Shown here in pieces: positions 21,375 through 32,948 of a stretch of 64,000 nt of DNA (positions are counted from its first letter, which is position 1; each line of letters starts with the position of its first letter). Under the pieces are notes generated by a model, which had not been told where the DNA came from, searched no databases, and worked only from the letters and a program-made list of their open reading frames with translations. The position numbers were made by a program, and so were the translations under genes. This DNA comes from Cystobasidiopsis lactophilus (lineage: Eukaryota > Basidiomycota > Agaricostilbomycetes > Agaricostilbales > Chionosphaeraceae). The stretch spans positions 127,828-191,827 of the forward strand of contig BCIO01000004.1 of assembly GCA_001599975.1 (NCBI GenBank), written 5' to 3'.

Positions 21375-23385
21375 ATGAGCGCAAGCAGGCCTCTCGTACA
21401 CCGAGCTGGTGCGGCTGCCCCGGCAGGCGAAGAGCCCAGCCAGCAAAGCGCTCTGCCTGCAGCTGCACGATCAGCAACAACGTGAACTGCCCTCAGATGT
21501 GCACGCCCGCTTCTTTGGGGCTTTGCTGTCTCGGTTTTTAGACGACGGCGAGCACTCGACTTGCCAGCGACTGCTCAAATGGTTTCTCGACGAACCTCGC
21601 CGGCGTCGCAACCCGATTTTCTGGAGCGCCATCTTCCACAGCTTGTCCTCATCCAACCCAGCATCCACCATGCTGACGAGGGAGCTGTTTTCAGAATGCG
21701 CCACGGCCTATTGCGAACGGCATGCGTCTCGGATCGGCATCAGCGAAAAGGGCTATCAAGCCAAGCTGCGGCTGAATCGGTCTCACTGTAGGAAGATAAA
21801 GATCACGCGGAGGACGGGTGCGCGGCCGCCACGGCTGGAGGTGCTGGAAAAGCTGTTGGCCCGGCCAGACCTGGTTCACCCGTCGGTGTGCGATAAGCTG
21901 GCCCAGATCTTTGAGAGGTGGCGGGTGGTGCCTTCAGAGGTGGTGGCGGAGGGCTTGCTTGCTGTTTACGCAAGAGTGGGCGCTGTGATGGAAGCCAAAA
22001 GGTGGCTCGACTTTTTGATGGCTTCCAGCGGGCGGACGAGCAAGAAGGAAGCCAAGTGGCAAATGGCCATGCTGCGCGCTCTGCGACACACACCCCAGGA
22101 AGCGTTGGACTACTACCATCAGATCCAACACCTCGAGGGCAACGACGAATCATATGCTTTGAACCTGTTGGTCGAAAGCGGCGGCTCGACAAACCCGATG
22201 GACCTCCAGCAGCTCCTTCGATTGGCGGAAAGCATCCGATGGCACGCCAACAAGCCCATGTCATACCGCGTTCAGCTTGCTGGCGTCATCCTCCACGCCT
22301 TCAGCATCCGAGGCGACTTTGACCGCCTGCTTGCCGTCTGGAACGAGCAGATCCAGACCGGCTTGGTTCCCAACTCCTTTCTTCTCAACATCCTCACTAA
22401 AGCTCTGGTTTCCTTGCATCGCACGGACGACGCCTTGAAGATGGTGACTTGGTATGGCCAGCCGGCTGGCGCTTACCTCTTGCCTGAAGATTCCATCCTT
22501 CCTTCACTCTACCCTTCTCGGCCACTTCCTTACTGTTCCACTCAAGGCTACCAATCCGTCCAGCTAGAGACGGCCAACCTGAACCCTCTGCTCTCCGCCT
22601 TGGCGTCCGATGGGCGGTGGCAGGACTTTTGGCAGCTGTGGACCCTCATAGCTCAAGGCGACGTGTTCAAAGGCGTCAAGCTCAACTCGATCTCTGTCAT
22701 CGCGCTCTTGAAAGCCGCCAAGGATGCCAGCATCTACAACAACCGCGCCGGCCTCAACGCTTTCGTCTACTCTGCCTCGGCTCCCTTGGGACGGTTGGTC
22801 GATGCCCAGTCAGACCTGTGGGATGGAGAACCAGCATGGAAAAAAGCGACGGGCTTGGTCTGGAACGTGATTAATCAAGATTGGGTCGGCCGCGGTTTCG
22901 ACCTGGCTCAGCTGGACTTCTCCTCCCCTTCGCTCTGGCGGAAGCACTTTTCTTTGGCTACCACCCCTTCGCTTCCTCGATCTTCGCCTCCCGTTCCACT
23001 CCAGTCGGATGCTCTGTCCGCCATCGCTAAGCAGTACTCTCATTCGGCCCCAGAGCGATCTTCAATCTTGCTCTCGGCCGCCATCTTTCGATGGTTGATC
23101 CTCCACCTCGGCTTCTTCTCCCACACCGAATTGATCTGGCGAGCTCTGTACGCCCAGCGCTACCTCACTTCACCGGGGGACAGGCCTACCAAAGTGGACA
23201 TGGTGACAGCCGTCATGTTTCTGGACGAAGCAGGGGCGGACAAGAAGAGCGTGCAGGTCATGGAAGATTGGATCGAGGATTGGCTGGGGTACAAAGTGAC
23301 GGAGGCGGACAAGGGCAAGGCTCTAAGGAAGCTCACTTATCTGCCGCAGAGGGCCAAGAGGCCGACCGCTGGATCCTTCTTGTAG
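21375..23385 (+). CDS. PPR/TPR-like helical-repeat protein, probably mitochondrial
   Basis: A long, almost intronless protein of about 660 residues made of repeated helix pairs. Typical spacings are seen in SEVVAEGLLAVYARVGAVMEA, VILHAFSIRGDFDRLLAVW and FLLNILTKALVSLHRTDDAL. This is the pattern of fungal pentatricopeptide proteins, which bind organellar RNA. The role and target are inferred. The long frame covers about 21379-23385 but contains no ATG near its beginning; position 21409 is GTG. An ATG at 21375 in a neighbouring frame encodes a basic, Ala-rich leader (MSASRPLVHRAGAAAP) that looks like a mitochondrial presequence. A small intron or sequencing indel must join it to the body. It converges on MTD1. 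Confidence 0.6.
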
Positions 23386-23507
23386 ACTTGCTTTCCTTTT
23401 TCGATGATGAAAACATGCAACTTGCCCGGATTCCCTTGATGACTCTACTTCAATGTGATCTAAAGAAACCCTTTCTCCCCCTTCATATCAGAACTGAGGT
23501 TGACAAC

Positions 23508-24770
23508 CTATGAGACCCCCGGCAGCTCGATGCCCTTGCGATAGCTCGCCAGCCTGAGCAAGTTGCGCTGGAGCATGGCGATGGTGACCTTGCCGACCGA
23601 AGGGATGTAGATCGAAGCCTGTTCGGAAAGCCACATCAACTGGGCCTTCTTCGGTTGGAAAGACAGCTGGGGTAAGGGCCAAGACGAACCTTCTCTTTGA
23701 TGTCTGTCTCAAAGTTCTTGGCCGACGAAAAGTTGACGGCGACCACGCCATCCTTCAGCGCGCTGGTTGGCACTTTGTACTTGGGCGAAGGCACGCCAGA
23801 AACGACGGCGTCTGAGAGGGAGAGGCAGGTGTTGAGGTCGAGGATGCAGTTGGAAGTGATGTACCGTGGGTGCCACGCTGGGATGGAGGAGCTGGAAGAG
23901 GGGGCTCGGCGGGAGAACTCGACGATGCCGTTCTCGTCCACTGAGAAAGCCCTGGCGCCATCGTTTGCTAGGAGAGCGGCAAGAGGTCGACCAACGACTT
24001 CGCTTCTGTTCCAGTCACATGCAGACTCAGAAAAGGAAGGGCTTTGTGAAAGAGAAGGGCCGGCGAACCTGTTGATGACGGTGACCGTCTTCCCGAACGC
24101 CCTCTTTCCATACGCCAGCACTTGATTGTAGACTCCACAGGCTTCCAGGACTTTCACAATGGCCAAGGAAGTGCAAGGCAGAATGGCTTTCACCAAGCCC
24201 TCGCGCGGTTCGAGGGTGGACTCTGGGTCCTCGGCCGAGTCGAGCGGCGGTTGCTTGCCGGATGCCAAGAGCGAAGGCTCAATGTAGCGAATGTTGTGGT
24301 AGAGGTTGAAGCGGAAGAAGAAGTGTAGGCCCTCCACGTCTTTGGCTGGGGACACCACTTGTTGGAGCTGTGCGTGGGCAATCATTGTTATATCTCAGTT
24401 TCGTGTTGGAATGATGAGGGGAGGCAAGGATACACACGTATTGGTCTTGAGCGGGTTCGAAGATGGGAAAGTAAATCATGATGCCGTCCACCTGCTCGTC
24501 CTCGTTGGCCTCCAACACGACCTGCTCCACCTCGCTCGCCTGCGCCAGGTCTTCTTTGCTCCCGATCACTTTCAACACAAACTCCAAGCCCAGGTCCGAA
24601 CACGCTTTCTCCGTCGACTTTGCGTACAGCCGAGAAGGCTCGTCCGCGTTCGCTAGGATTCCCAACAGGCGCGGCTTGCGGCCGAGCAAAGCGGAGAGGG
24701 ACTGCGCTTGGGACAGCACATCTAAAGTGAAAGGCTTGGAGATCTCAGCCGCGGTCAGAGGCTTGGACAT
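23508..24770 (-). CDS. MTD1: NAD-dependent methylenetetrahydrofolate dehydrogenase
   Basis: Oxidises 5,10-methylene-THF to 5,10-methenyl-THF with NAD in one-carbon metabolism; cytosolic in baker's yeast. Recognised by KPRLLGILANADEPSRLYAK, QVDGIMIYFPIF, the PAKDVEGLHF motif, PCTSLAIVKVLE and the Rossmann-side SEVVGRPLAALLANDGA, ending ASIYIPSVGKVTIAMLQRNL and a short tail to TAG at 23508. Three introns separate these blocks, near 24440, 24040 and 23690. The first in-frame ATG (MSKPLTAAEI) at 24770 matches the usual cytosolic start. The frame stays open for about 250 bp upstream without any ATG. It encodes an Arg-rich, acid-free stretch just before the Met, discussed as a finding. Confidence 0.88.
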
Positions 24771-24947
24771 GGCGGTGGTCAGGCGGCGGACAAAATTTTT
24801 GGGAGGCGCGTGAAAGTGTTGCCTGGAGCAGGTGGGACTGGGTTTGGCTCGTACTCGGGCAAGAGCAGAGCCTAGTGCTGTCCTGGAGCGTGGGAGCAGC
24901 AGCTTATTCAGGGGGGCTTTCGAGGTTGGACGGCTGGCGAAGAGCAA

Positions 24948-26489
24948 ACCGCGTGAAATGGGCGTGAGCCGACTCGAGGTTTCGTTGGCCGGCTCATGGG
25001 TCGACCTTTCGAAGAAGGACAGCTCAAAGACTCAGGCGAGTACGCTTACCAGCGACTTATAAGGCTGACTTGCAGATGAGCCCCCAAGGTGCACCGTGGC
25101 GGTGGCGAACCTCACTCCCGTTTGCACTTTGTGTTGCTGTCAGGAAAATTGCTATTCCCATACAGTCCGAGCGAAGCACTGACGACGTGGATGTACAAGA
25201 GAAGTAGAATGGTCACAGTGCTGCACGGCGCCAAACGTCAAGCCGGGAAAGTCATTTGCCCCACTGTGCTTCGAACCAATCAGACCTGGGAATCTGTTCG
25301 TCAATCTGATGTTCTGTTGGTGGCACCAGCAGCGACTTGCCTGCACTTGTCTGCATGCTTCTGGCCTGGGTGGTCCTTGTTGCAATTCTCGACTCCGCGC
25401 GGTACATGCCTGAGCATATCTTGAGCTCGCTTGAAAGCCATGCTAAAGAACCACCTACGGAGGTGGACTGGTAGTTTTGAACGGTCTGAATGAAGCTAAC
25501 GCATGCTGCACGACGGGACGCTCACAGACACCGCTTTGCTTCCTCTTCATCGGTGTGATTGATGTGACCATACTGGCAGTGAAATTTACTGTCGTGCCAA
25601 GCTAGTGGGATTTCGCAAATCGCAAGTGCATGCCATAACTTACCCGTGATGGTAACTGTCAAAATGAAACTTGGCGAGTTCGAGCCCCCATCGGTCTATT
25701 CGCCATCCAGGGTGAAATTGAACTTCATTGCAGTGAACGCATTGGTAAACTTTTCTGGCTGGTTTCCTAATCTCGCCGGCATGGGCCCTACATTATATAT
25801 CAGCGGCAGTTGGTAGTTTTGAAAGCCGGAGGCGGGGGTCACAAATAAATCAGCTCACTTTTGCCAATGAAGTATGTAAAGTGGAGCAAGAGCATCCGTG
25901 AACATTGGGAACTTCACTTCACAGTCGGCATGGGGGCAGGTCACAGCGCCCCCTGGTCTTTTGAAACCCCAAAGGGGGGTTGTCGTAGGAGGAGCCATCG
26001 TGGAGTTCGCAACCCGTTGATATGGCTGCTTGGAGAAACCTGTGAGGAGTCGCTTTCGCGCCAAAGAACTTCAAAGAACCTGAAGATAGTCGCCCTCAGG
26101 ATAAGGTTATTTGCGCGAGTGGGCAGTCCGAGCCGTGATGCAGTGGTGGGCAGGGAGAAGGCAATGCGAATGGGGAGAGGAGAGTTCCGAGCGAAATTAA
26201 TGACGAGACGTCGTGCCTCCAGTAATACCGTTCAACCGAATTGGCCTCGGCCCTTTATCTCAAAAGTCAAGGTCGGGAAGGCGTAATGCATTGGGGGACT
26301 GGACTCTGGGAAGCGCAATCTCGGCCCTTCTCTCCTTCAAAATGTCACTGTACGGCCCTTGTTGAACGTGGAGGATGTCAAGCGAGAGCCAGGCCAGAAG
26401 TCAAAAGCGGGAGACCAGCGAGTCCATCTTCGCCAGTCGGAAGGCGTGTAGCTGATCACCAGAGCATGACGAGCAGAACATATATGTCT
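24948..26489. other. 1.5 kb region without supported gene
   Basis: Read on both strands. Only short frames, none with a domain. There is a small hairpin-like CCACCTACGGAGGTGG near 25455 and two GGTAGTTTTGAA words (25471 and 25813). These could be chance. Confidence 0.4.
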
Positions 26490-26745
26490 TGAGCAGTTGG
26501 GAGCAAGACATAAGAACACGGCAAGCAGAGACGCCTCGCAGCTCGCAAAGCGAGAGGTAGGCATGCAGGTCAACTTGAAACTGGTCGATTTGCTCTGGCT
26601 CGACCCTCCTGGCTTCAACCCCGTCACTCTGTCAGACTCTTAAACCGCAACAGCAGCAATCTCAAAGCCCAAGTTGGTCGACCCAGCTCAAACCTCGCTC
26701 AACGCGTGCCAAGGCTCTCCTTCGGAGTTCCGCGGCCTTGCCCAG
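26490..26745. repeat. Direct repeat, copy 1 (orphan NCS1 leader)
   Basis: Matches 29590-29850, immediately upstream of NCS1, in the same orientation. Similarity is very high from CCTCCTGGCTTCAA (26608) through the AAACCGCAACAGCAGCAATC block to CGCGTGCCAAG. It is weaker to the left. No calcium-sensor coding sequence follows this copy. Confidence 0.75.
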
Positions 26746-26944
26746 GCAGGTCTCCCCTTTGGCTCACAAGCCGACCTCTCCTGGGCAATAGAGTCTTAGA
26801 GTGGTAGGGGGTGGCCGGGTAGAAAGGGGTACAAAAGGACAACAAGGGGTTTCAAAATGCTTGGTATTCGCCACCAGAAATGGAATCAACAGAGTACAGG
26901 CAACAAAATGGGCTCGTGCCCAGTGATCACATGAAGGAGGAGAG

Positions 26945-27736
26945 CCTAGTAGGTCGTGCAACCAATCTTGACCGCGATCGCCTTTCTCAGGCTGTCCGCT
27001 TGGTTCAGGTTGGCAGGGTCAGGTTGGGCTTGATAGCCGGCTCCTCAGGCTTGCAACTCGTCCAAGGTCAGAGCCAGGAGGGCAGCGCGGTTTGAGATGA
27101 GCGGAAGGTGGTGTGGCTATTGGCGACCCACTTAGCGACAGGCGGCAATCAAAGGAAAAGAGGAAGGAGCACACGGGTCGAGTGGGCATGTCGCCATTGG
27201 TGAACGGCACCTCTTCAAACGGCATGGTGGAGCCATCCCCATATCCTCGGTTGCAATTCTGAAGGTGAATTTAAGCACCAGCAGAGTAAGAGGGTCGTGT
27301 TTGAGATGCGCTCACCACAGCGAAAATCCTGAGGATGGGCGCCATAGCTTGTTCGGCAGCTTTTTGCATTGAAGCAATGAAGTCCTCTGGGTGTAAATTT
27401 TGCGTCAGTTATTGGCGCCCTCAGCTCAACGAGGGAAGAGGAAAGGTTCACTGTTGCTGTAAGCGGACACGACGCGGTGCTCGTAAGCCATGACATCCGC
27501 AACGTGTTGGTTGACCATGGCACTTCCTCCGGACGCTGATTGTGTACCAACCACATCAGACAGCGCACAAAGCACAGGGCAAAGAAGCGCAACGAACAAG
27601 CCAAGTGCAAGAAAGCGTCTTCTCGGTAGTGAGCGGCCCTCACCAAGTCCTCGGCGGTCGGTGGGCTGGAAGGAGGCGGAGGGGCAGAGTGGCGAGCACC
27701 AGGAGGGAGGCTGGGCACGAAGATCCTGTTGGCCAT
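26945..27736 (-). CDS. mug135-like protein with in-frame TGA
   Basis: Resembles the fungal mug135-like family, function unknown. Starting at the ATG at 27736 (MANRIFVPSLPPGARH), four introns join SPPTAEDLVRAAHYREDAF, SGGSAMVNQHVADVMAYEHR, KDFIASMQKAAEQAMAPILR, GDGSTMPFEEVPFTNGDMP and LPLISNRAALLALTLDELQA. Every join keeps the frame. The next codon is TGA at 27047-27045. The same frame then continues with GAGYQAQPDPANLNQADSL and a basic end IAVKIGC, the expected family C-terminus, to TAG at 26945. The protein is therefore either about 32 residues short, read through, or recently inactivated. A base error is also possible. Family assignment is from memory of the C-terminal pattern. Confidence 0.6.
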
Positions 27737-29589
27737 TCTCGAAAGCCTCAAGGCGCCTCCTCAAGACGCTGTTCGCGCGGCGGGTCGTCACGGTGATTCC
27801 AATGCTCTGAGCCTCTCTGAGGGGTGTAGGCAGCTCGTGCTCGGCAGGGCCTGTCCCAGGCTATTGGTGTGTAGCAGCTGCAGTGTTCGGGAACTGTGTG
27901 ATTGCGCTGGATCAAGAGCGGCTCGGGCGGATTTTGGTGGCAAACCCGCGATGGGGCCGACTTTTGGTCCACGATCGTTGGCGCGAAGAAGTAGATCTAG
28001 TAAGTGCATGTCTAAGACGATATAAATTGGAATAATATGGAAAGTCAGCGAGGAAGGAAAGGGCCAAGAAGTTGTCATTCGGTCCCTGCGAATCTGCGGT
28101 TCCACTCGGCCGCCCTGTTCATTGTTGTCAGCGATGACTTTGTTCAGCACATCACAGAAGAGAAAAACGGCCACTTGCTTGCAATCATCGGCTGCCTCTT
28201 GCGTTCCGTGATAAGCTAAGCAGTGCTGAACCAGGCACGGTACATGACTGCCCAGAACTCAGTTCAAAGGTCAAACAAACTCGATAGAGAACTAGAAAAC
28301 CACTTGCCGGCAAGCGTCAGCATGCTGATGGTTCGGATGATACACGTTGCATCCTTCGGCGCCGCACGGCACATGACTGCCGAGGCCATGTTCAACCTGG
28401 AAGCAGGCCACACCAGGTAGAGAACCTACGGTGGACTGAGTCAATTCCGCTAGCAATCTCAGTTGGGCGGCTAAGTGACACTCCATAGGAAGCTCACCAA
28501 TCGCGCGCCTCCTTGTGGCCGATGTGATGAAAATGTCCGTTGTTACAGGGGCAGTTCCTATCGCACGTCGGGAGGAACAACGTCAATGAAGTACGGACGA
28601 AAATCGAGAGACCGCACAGGAGATGAAAGTCGTGGTAGTGGGCCAAGGCTTTGGTTTCGTCCCATGCCAGCATTTTCCAGTCATCGTGGAAACTTTGGGA
28701 GGTCTTGCAGGCGTTGCATTAGTATGAGGTGCTCCCTGCTCTTCGATCTTCGCCGGGATGGGCCCTAGCGCGGTAGCCAGACGATTAGCCTTAGTATGGG
28801 ACTCTTGGGCCGCCACATTACGTGGTCCAGTGTTCCTGATAGCCTTTGGCACGGGAGCTCGCGAACTCCGGCGCGGGAGATCTGGAGTTGGCGTGGTTCT
28901 CGTGGGGGCAGACCACGCGGCTGACTCTAATGAAGCCGTGAACGGGAGATCCAAAGGCCGGGGCTGGCATAATGAAGAGTAGTGGGAGAAGAGTTCAGAA
29001 TCGCGCAGGAGCGACGCGCCGAAGTCGAACGAACTGGTGGGACTAGATATCGTGCGAGGGGGGAGGGGCGTGAGAAACTGCGCATGCTAACGCCATCAAA
29101 TGCATAGGAAGACGAACTTCTTGGAAGACGTTTGAAATCAAGCAGACGAGGGCAGCCTCGGGACGTGGCAAATCGCGACAAGAGCGGTCTTAGGCTGGCA
29201 AGCCGATTGGGTGCAATCCAGTCGTGAATCGGGGAAGAGAGAGGCAAGCGAGGAGAGTTGGGCGGGTGGAGTCCAAGTCCAAGAGTCCGTTCGTGAGTAC
29301 AGAAGTGGCTTCGGGACCCCCTTTTGTCGGAGGCGATCTCCCTCAATTTTATAAAAGGCAGGAAGGCGCCTCTCCGTTCGAACGGGTACAAGCCAACGCC
29401 TGTAGAGACGAACACTCCCGGCCTTGCGAACTACAACAGCCTGAATCTCGAACAAACATAACGAATGGCAAAGGCCGGCCAGGGTTTGGCAGTTGTCAAA
29501 TGCGGCGCCATTGGCCACCTTGGAGTCTTCCTTTGTCAGTGCACAAATGCGCCATGTGGGAACGGTAGAATTCCGCCAAAGAGTTGCTG
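27737..29589. other. 1.85 kb region without confident gene
   Basis: A minus-strand frame from the ATG at 29085 starts with a basic, Ser-rich leader like a mitochondrial presequence (MRSFSRPSPLARYLV). It may splice to a frame over 28954-28583, but the product has no recognisable domain. Two similar short words (ACATGACTGCC at about 28243 and 28371) lie near 28.3 kb. Nothing else is supported. Confidence 0.35.
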
Positions 29590-29850
29590 GGCATTTGCAG
29601 ACCAAGCGACAGGAAACACGACAAGCAATCTGGAGAACAAAGCTTTGAGCGTCGAAGGGTTCGGGGCAGCACGACCGGCCAAAAGCGACCCTTCTCTTGT
29701 GGCTCGGCCCTCCTGGCTTCAAGCCCGGCACTCTCACAGACTCTCAAACCGCAACAGCAGCAATCTCAAAGCCCAAGTCGGTCGACCCAGCTCAAACCTC
29801 GCTCGACGCGTGCCAAGCCCAGTCCTCGGAAGTCCGCGGAGGCGCTGGGC
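29590..29850. repeat. Direct repeat, copy 2 (NCS1 leader region)
   Basis: Partner of 26490-26745. It ends about 45 bp before the NCS1 ATG, so it probably covers the promoter or 5' UTR. The best-conserved part spans about 29709-29818. Confidence 0.75.
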
Positions 29851-29894
29851 GTTGAGGCTGTCCGTCGACGTTGGAGCGCAGCAGCGAGGAGCAA

Positions 29895-30919
29895 ATGGGG
29901 GCCAAAGGGTCCAAGCTGAGCAGCGAGCAACTGTCAGAGCTGCAGAAGAACACTTATTGTCAGTCCTTGCTTGTTCCCGGGGTGCGCGCGCGCTCATTTG
30001 ATGCTCGCACGCACGCAGTCGACAAGAAGGAGCTACAACAATGGTCTGTCCCCGCCCTCGCGCTGCTTGGTACCAATCGCGCAGTAGCTGACGATGTGGG
30101 CGCGGTTTACAAAGGTACAAGGGCTTCCTGAAGGACTGCCCGAGTGGCAAGTTGAACAAGCAAGAGTTCTCCAAGATTTACAAGCAGTTCTTCCCCTTTG
30201 GCGACCCCGTCCAGTTCGCAGACTACGTCTTCAAGTGCGTCTACGCTCGCTGCATTTGCTGCCGGGAGTCACCGCAGGGCTGACCGCCGCGCGCTCTCTG
30301 CCTCCCACCTTCTGCCTGCTTCTTGCTTCGGTTATTGTGTTGCGTGGCGCAGTGTGTTTGACGGAGACAAGAACGGGGAGATCGACTTCAAGGAGTTCAT
30401 CTGCGCCCTGTCCGTCACGTCCAGGGGCAAGCTGGAGGAGAAGCTCAAATGTTCGTCCTTTGCCCTCGATTTGCCACCTAAGGGAACTCTGGCTTAACTG
30501 GCTGTGCTGCGACAACAGGGGCCTTCCAATTGTACGACATCAACAACGACGGGACCATCTCCAAGGACGAGATGCTCCAGATCGTGCGCGCCATCTACCG
30601 CATGACTGGCCAAATGGTCAAGCTGCCCGAGGACGAGGACACGCCCGAGAAGGTAATCGTCATCTTGACCCTTAGCCACCACATAAAGGGCTGACGAGCT
30701 TCTTGGATGGACGTTACAGAGAGTAGACAAGATCTTCAAGAACATGGACGTGGATGACGACCACTCCTTAACGTACGAGGAGTTTGTCGAGGGCTCCAAG
30801 AGGGACCCGACCATCATCCAGGCCCTGTCCTTGTTCGTTGTCTCCCCTACGTCATCAGCTGTGGCATGGTAGCTGATGCGTTTGGACGATCGTTGAACAG
30901 ATACGACGGGCTGGTTTGA
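29895..30919 (+). CDS. NCS1: Neuronal calcium sensor 1 / frequenin
   Basis: EF-hand calcium sensor that in fungi activates phosphatidylinositol 4-kinase Pik1 (established for the family). MGAKGSKLS begins with the N-myristoylation signal (Gly2, Ser6). Spliced blocks in order: [18 protein letters not shown]; a degenerate first EF hand as usual; [13 protein letters not shown] (EF2); [13 protein letters not shown] (EF3); and [13 protein letters not shown] (EF4), ending ALSLYDGLV. Loop residues at positions 1, 3, 5 and 12 are intact in EF2-4. Five introns of roughly 50-110 bp; the last (TCCTT|GTTCGT...GAACAG|ATAC) is required for the conserved tail. The upstream 260 bp is duplicated 3 kb away. 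Confidence 0.93.
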
Positions 30920-31611
30920 ACGGTGTGGCGTGTTATGGAAGTTGGCGCGATGGATTCATAGGTCCGTTTCCTAACCTAATACTAGCTCGTCGCACAAGCT
31001 GAGGCTGGTGTTGGCTGGTGTCGGACAGACTCACCACCATCCACCACACGGAGGGCTCGACTGCGGTTCTTAATTCGTCCGTGTCTTTCGTCTACATTAG
31101 CCCTCGTTAACGCTCGAGCTGACATTTTTCTCGGCAAGCACGGACAGATCTCAGAGCAAAGGCGGGACAAAACACAAACGAAAGTGCTCCGCCGAGCGAA
31201 CGCCACCGAGCCCACCACCTTCTTGTTCTCGTCTGCGATTCGTTGGGGCTCTCCAAGCGTGTACATTGCATTTCTATATACTTTCCTCCCTCGTATTACC
31301 AGCAGAGGCAAACCAACATCCTATGCCACTTGCGAAAGTTGGGTCGCGCCGCCGGGTCGCGGCTCATTTTGCGCCGCTTGTTCTGCCATCCACCAGCTTA
31401 CCTCTTTGCCCTTGTATGATTGGCTTCAAATGCTTGTCGAAGAGATTCTAGCGCTGCACGGGAAGGCACCATCGACGTCCCTCACTTTTGCGCCCCTTTG
31501 TCCTCAATTCGCAGGGCCTGCGCAGAGCGAGAGTCGAAGGAGAGGCTTCTGTTGGCTTCCGTCCTCTGCCCTCTCTCGCCTCGTCTTTTCTCTATCACTG
31601 CCGAATGGGCC
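30920..31611. promoter_or_regulatory. NCS1 3' flank and upstream region of next gene
   Basis: About 690 bp with no supported gene. The plus-strand frame of the next gene is open from about 31420, but the first ATG followed by a sensible cytosolic tail is at 31612. Confidence 0.35.
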
Positions 31612-32850
31612 ATGGCGGAAAGCTGCCCGACCTCGCCTTTGCTAGCCACTTCTCCCCTTGGGCAGCCCGGCGAAAGGCGGAAACGGGCTCCCTTGTCGCC
31701 CGCCACCCGCCTCCGAGTTCGGCGGCAAGAGCGCAGTGATATCCGACTCATCGCGTCTGCCATCATCGTAGTGACTTTGGGCATGATCATCGGCGTCCTC
31801 CAGCTCGCCCATGACTCTCCCAACTCGCCGCCGGGCATGAAAGCTGGCCTCTCTCGAGCCCGCCTATTTCGTCGAGATGACTCCTCGACTTCCTGCTCTA
31901 ATCCTGCTTCTGGTGATGACGGTGGGAGTGCGGCAATGGACCAACAGAGCGTGTCCATCGGCACTTCTTTGATCACTTCCGACGTCGTCATCACCACCTC
32001 GAACTCGGCCGCGGGAGGAGGAGGCCCAGTCGTGAGAACCATCACCCGGCCTGTAACCAGGACGTCGATCATCACCTATCTCTTCACCCCTTCCCCGGAC
32101 CCTCCTCCGCCACCTCAGACCTCGGCCGCGGCCGATATCCCAAGCTCCACTTCAGTCCCGCCTACGTCGCCTCCACCACCTGCGAGTAGCACCTCGGTCT
32201 CCTCATCTACTCCCGTGGTGCCCACTCCATGCAATAATGGCCAGGCGTGCTGTGGCACCATGATCTGCTCTTCTAACGACTGGTCGCTCGGCCTCTTGAC
32301 TGCCACCTCTTGCTGGGTCTCTGCTTCCACCTCTTCAGGGTGCAACTTCTTTTGCGTGCGCTCCTTTCCTCTCTTCTCTTCGTCTCGTGCCTTTGGAGCT
32401 GAAGACAAAAGGTGAACAGAGCAACTCGCAGTCGTTCGACCTGGCCAACTACTCGACGTGCTCCCTCAAAGCGCAGTTCCAAACCGCTTCAAGCACCAAC
32501 TCTCCACCTCCAGCAGGCACATGTAAAGCCCAGAATGACTGCCCGGCCATTCAGAGCTTGGGCTCCTCCTGCGTCGTGGCGGCTAGCACCTGCAGCTACG
32601 CTTGCACCGCCGGCTCTTGTCCTTCCAGCTCAGGTGAGCTCTTATTCAGTCGAACTTTCCAAGGACCGGTACTAATGGAAAGGGACGCGAGGCAGTCGGC
32701 GGATTCACCTCTCCCAAGTGTTCGGTCGGCACGACCACAGACTCGTCGAACAAGCCGGTGCCCACGGCCATGTGCTCTTATGCGTGCCCAGACGGATCCA
32801 CTTCGACTGTGCTGTCGTCTACTTCGACCTTTTGCACTGCTAAGCCATGA
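31612..32850 (+). CDS. Single-pass Ser/Thr/Pro-rich cell-surface protein
   Basis: Not assigned to a known family. It starts MAESCPTSPLLATSPL with a basic cytosolic tail of about 60 residues, then one membrane segment (LIASAIIVVTLGMIIGVLQL). The outer part is rich in Ser, Thr and Pro, with long PPPP and SST runs that are probably O-glycosylated. It ends with three cysteine-rich modules (CNNGQACCGTMIC, CKAQNDCPAIQSLGSSC and CSYACPDGS) closing at FCTAKP. Two introns, after GCNFFC (GTGCGC) and after SCPSSS. The type II topology and repeated Cys blocks suggest a cell-wall-facing or secreted sensor or adhesin. That is inference. Confidence 0.65.
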
Positions 32851-32948
32851 GCGAGATTCCCGCACTTGAAGGCTGCAAGTGATTTGGTAGCGCACAGAAT
32901 TAGAGGGAATACAAAGGTTAATTAGAGGACTTTCGTGGCTCATGCTAT

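Noticed and set aside
21409-21411. Position 21409 as the start codon of the PPR-like gene
   Set aside because: It is GTG, which is not a normal eukaryotic start. An ATG at 21375 in another frame is more likely to belong to a leader exon.
24770-24947. Starting MTD1 at 24947 to include the presequence-like part
   Set aside because: The codon at 24947 is TTG, not ATG, and no in-frame ATG exists upstream. The annotated start stays at 24770 and the extension is reported as a finding only.
25670-25735. GGCGAGTTCGAGCCCC, which looks like a tRNA T-arm
   Set aside because: No acceptor stem, D-arm or anticodon arm can be folded around it on either strand.
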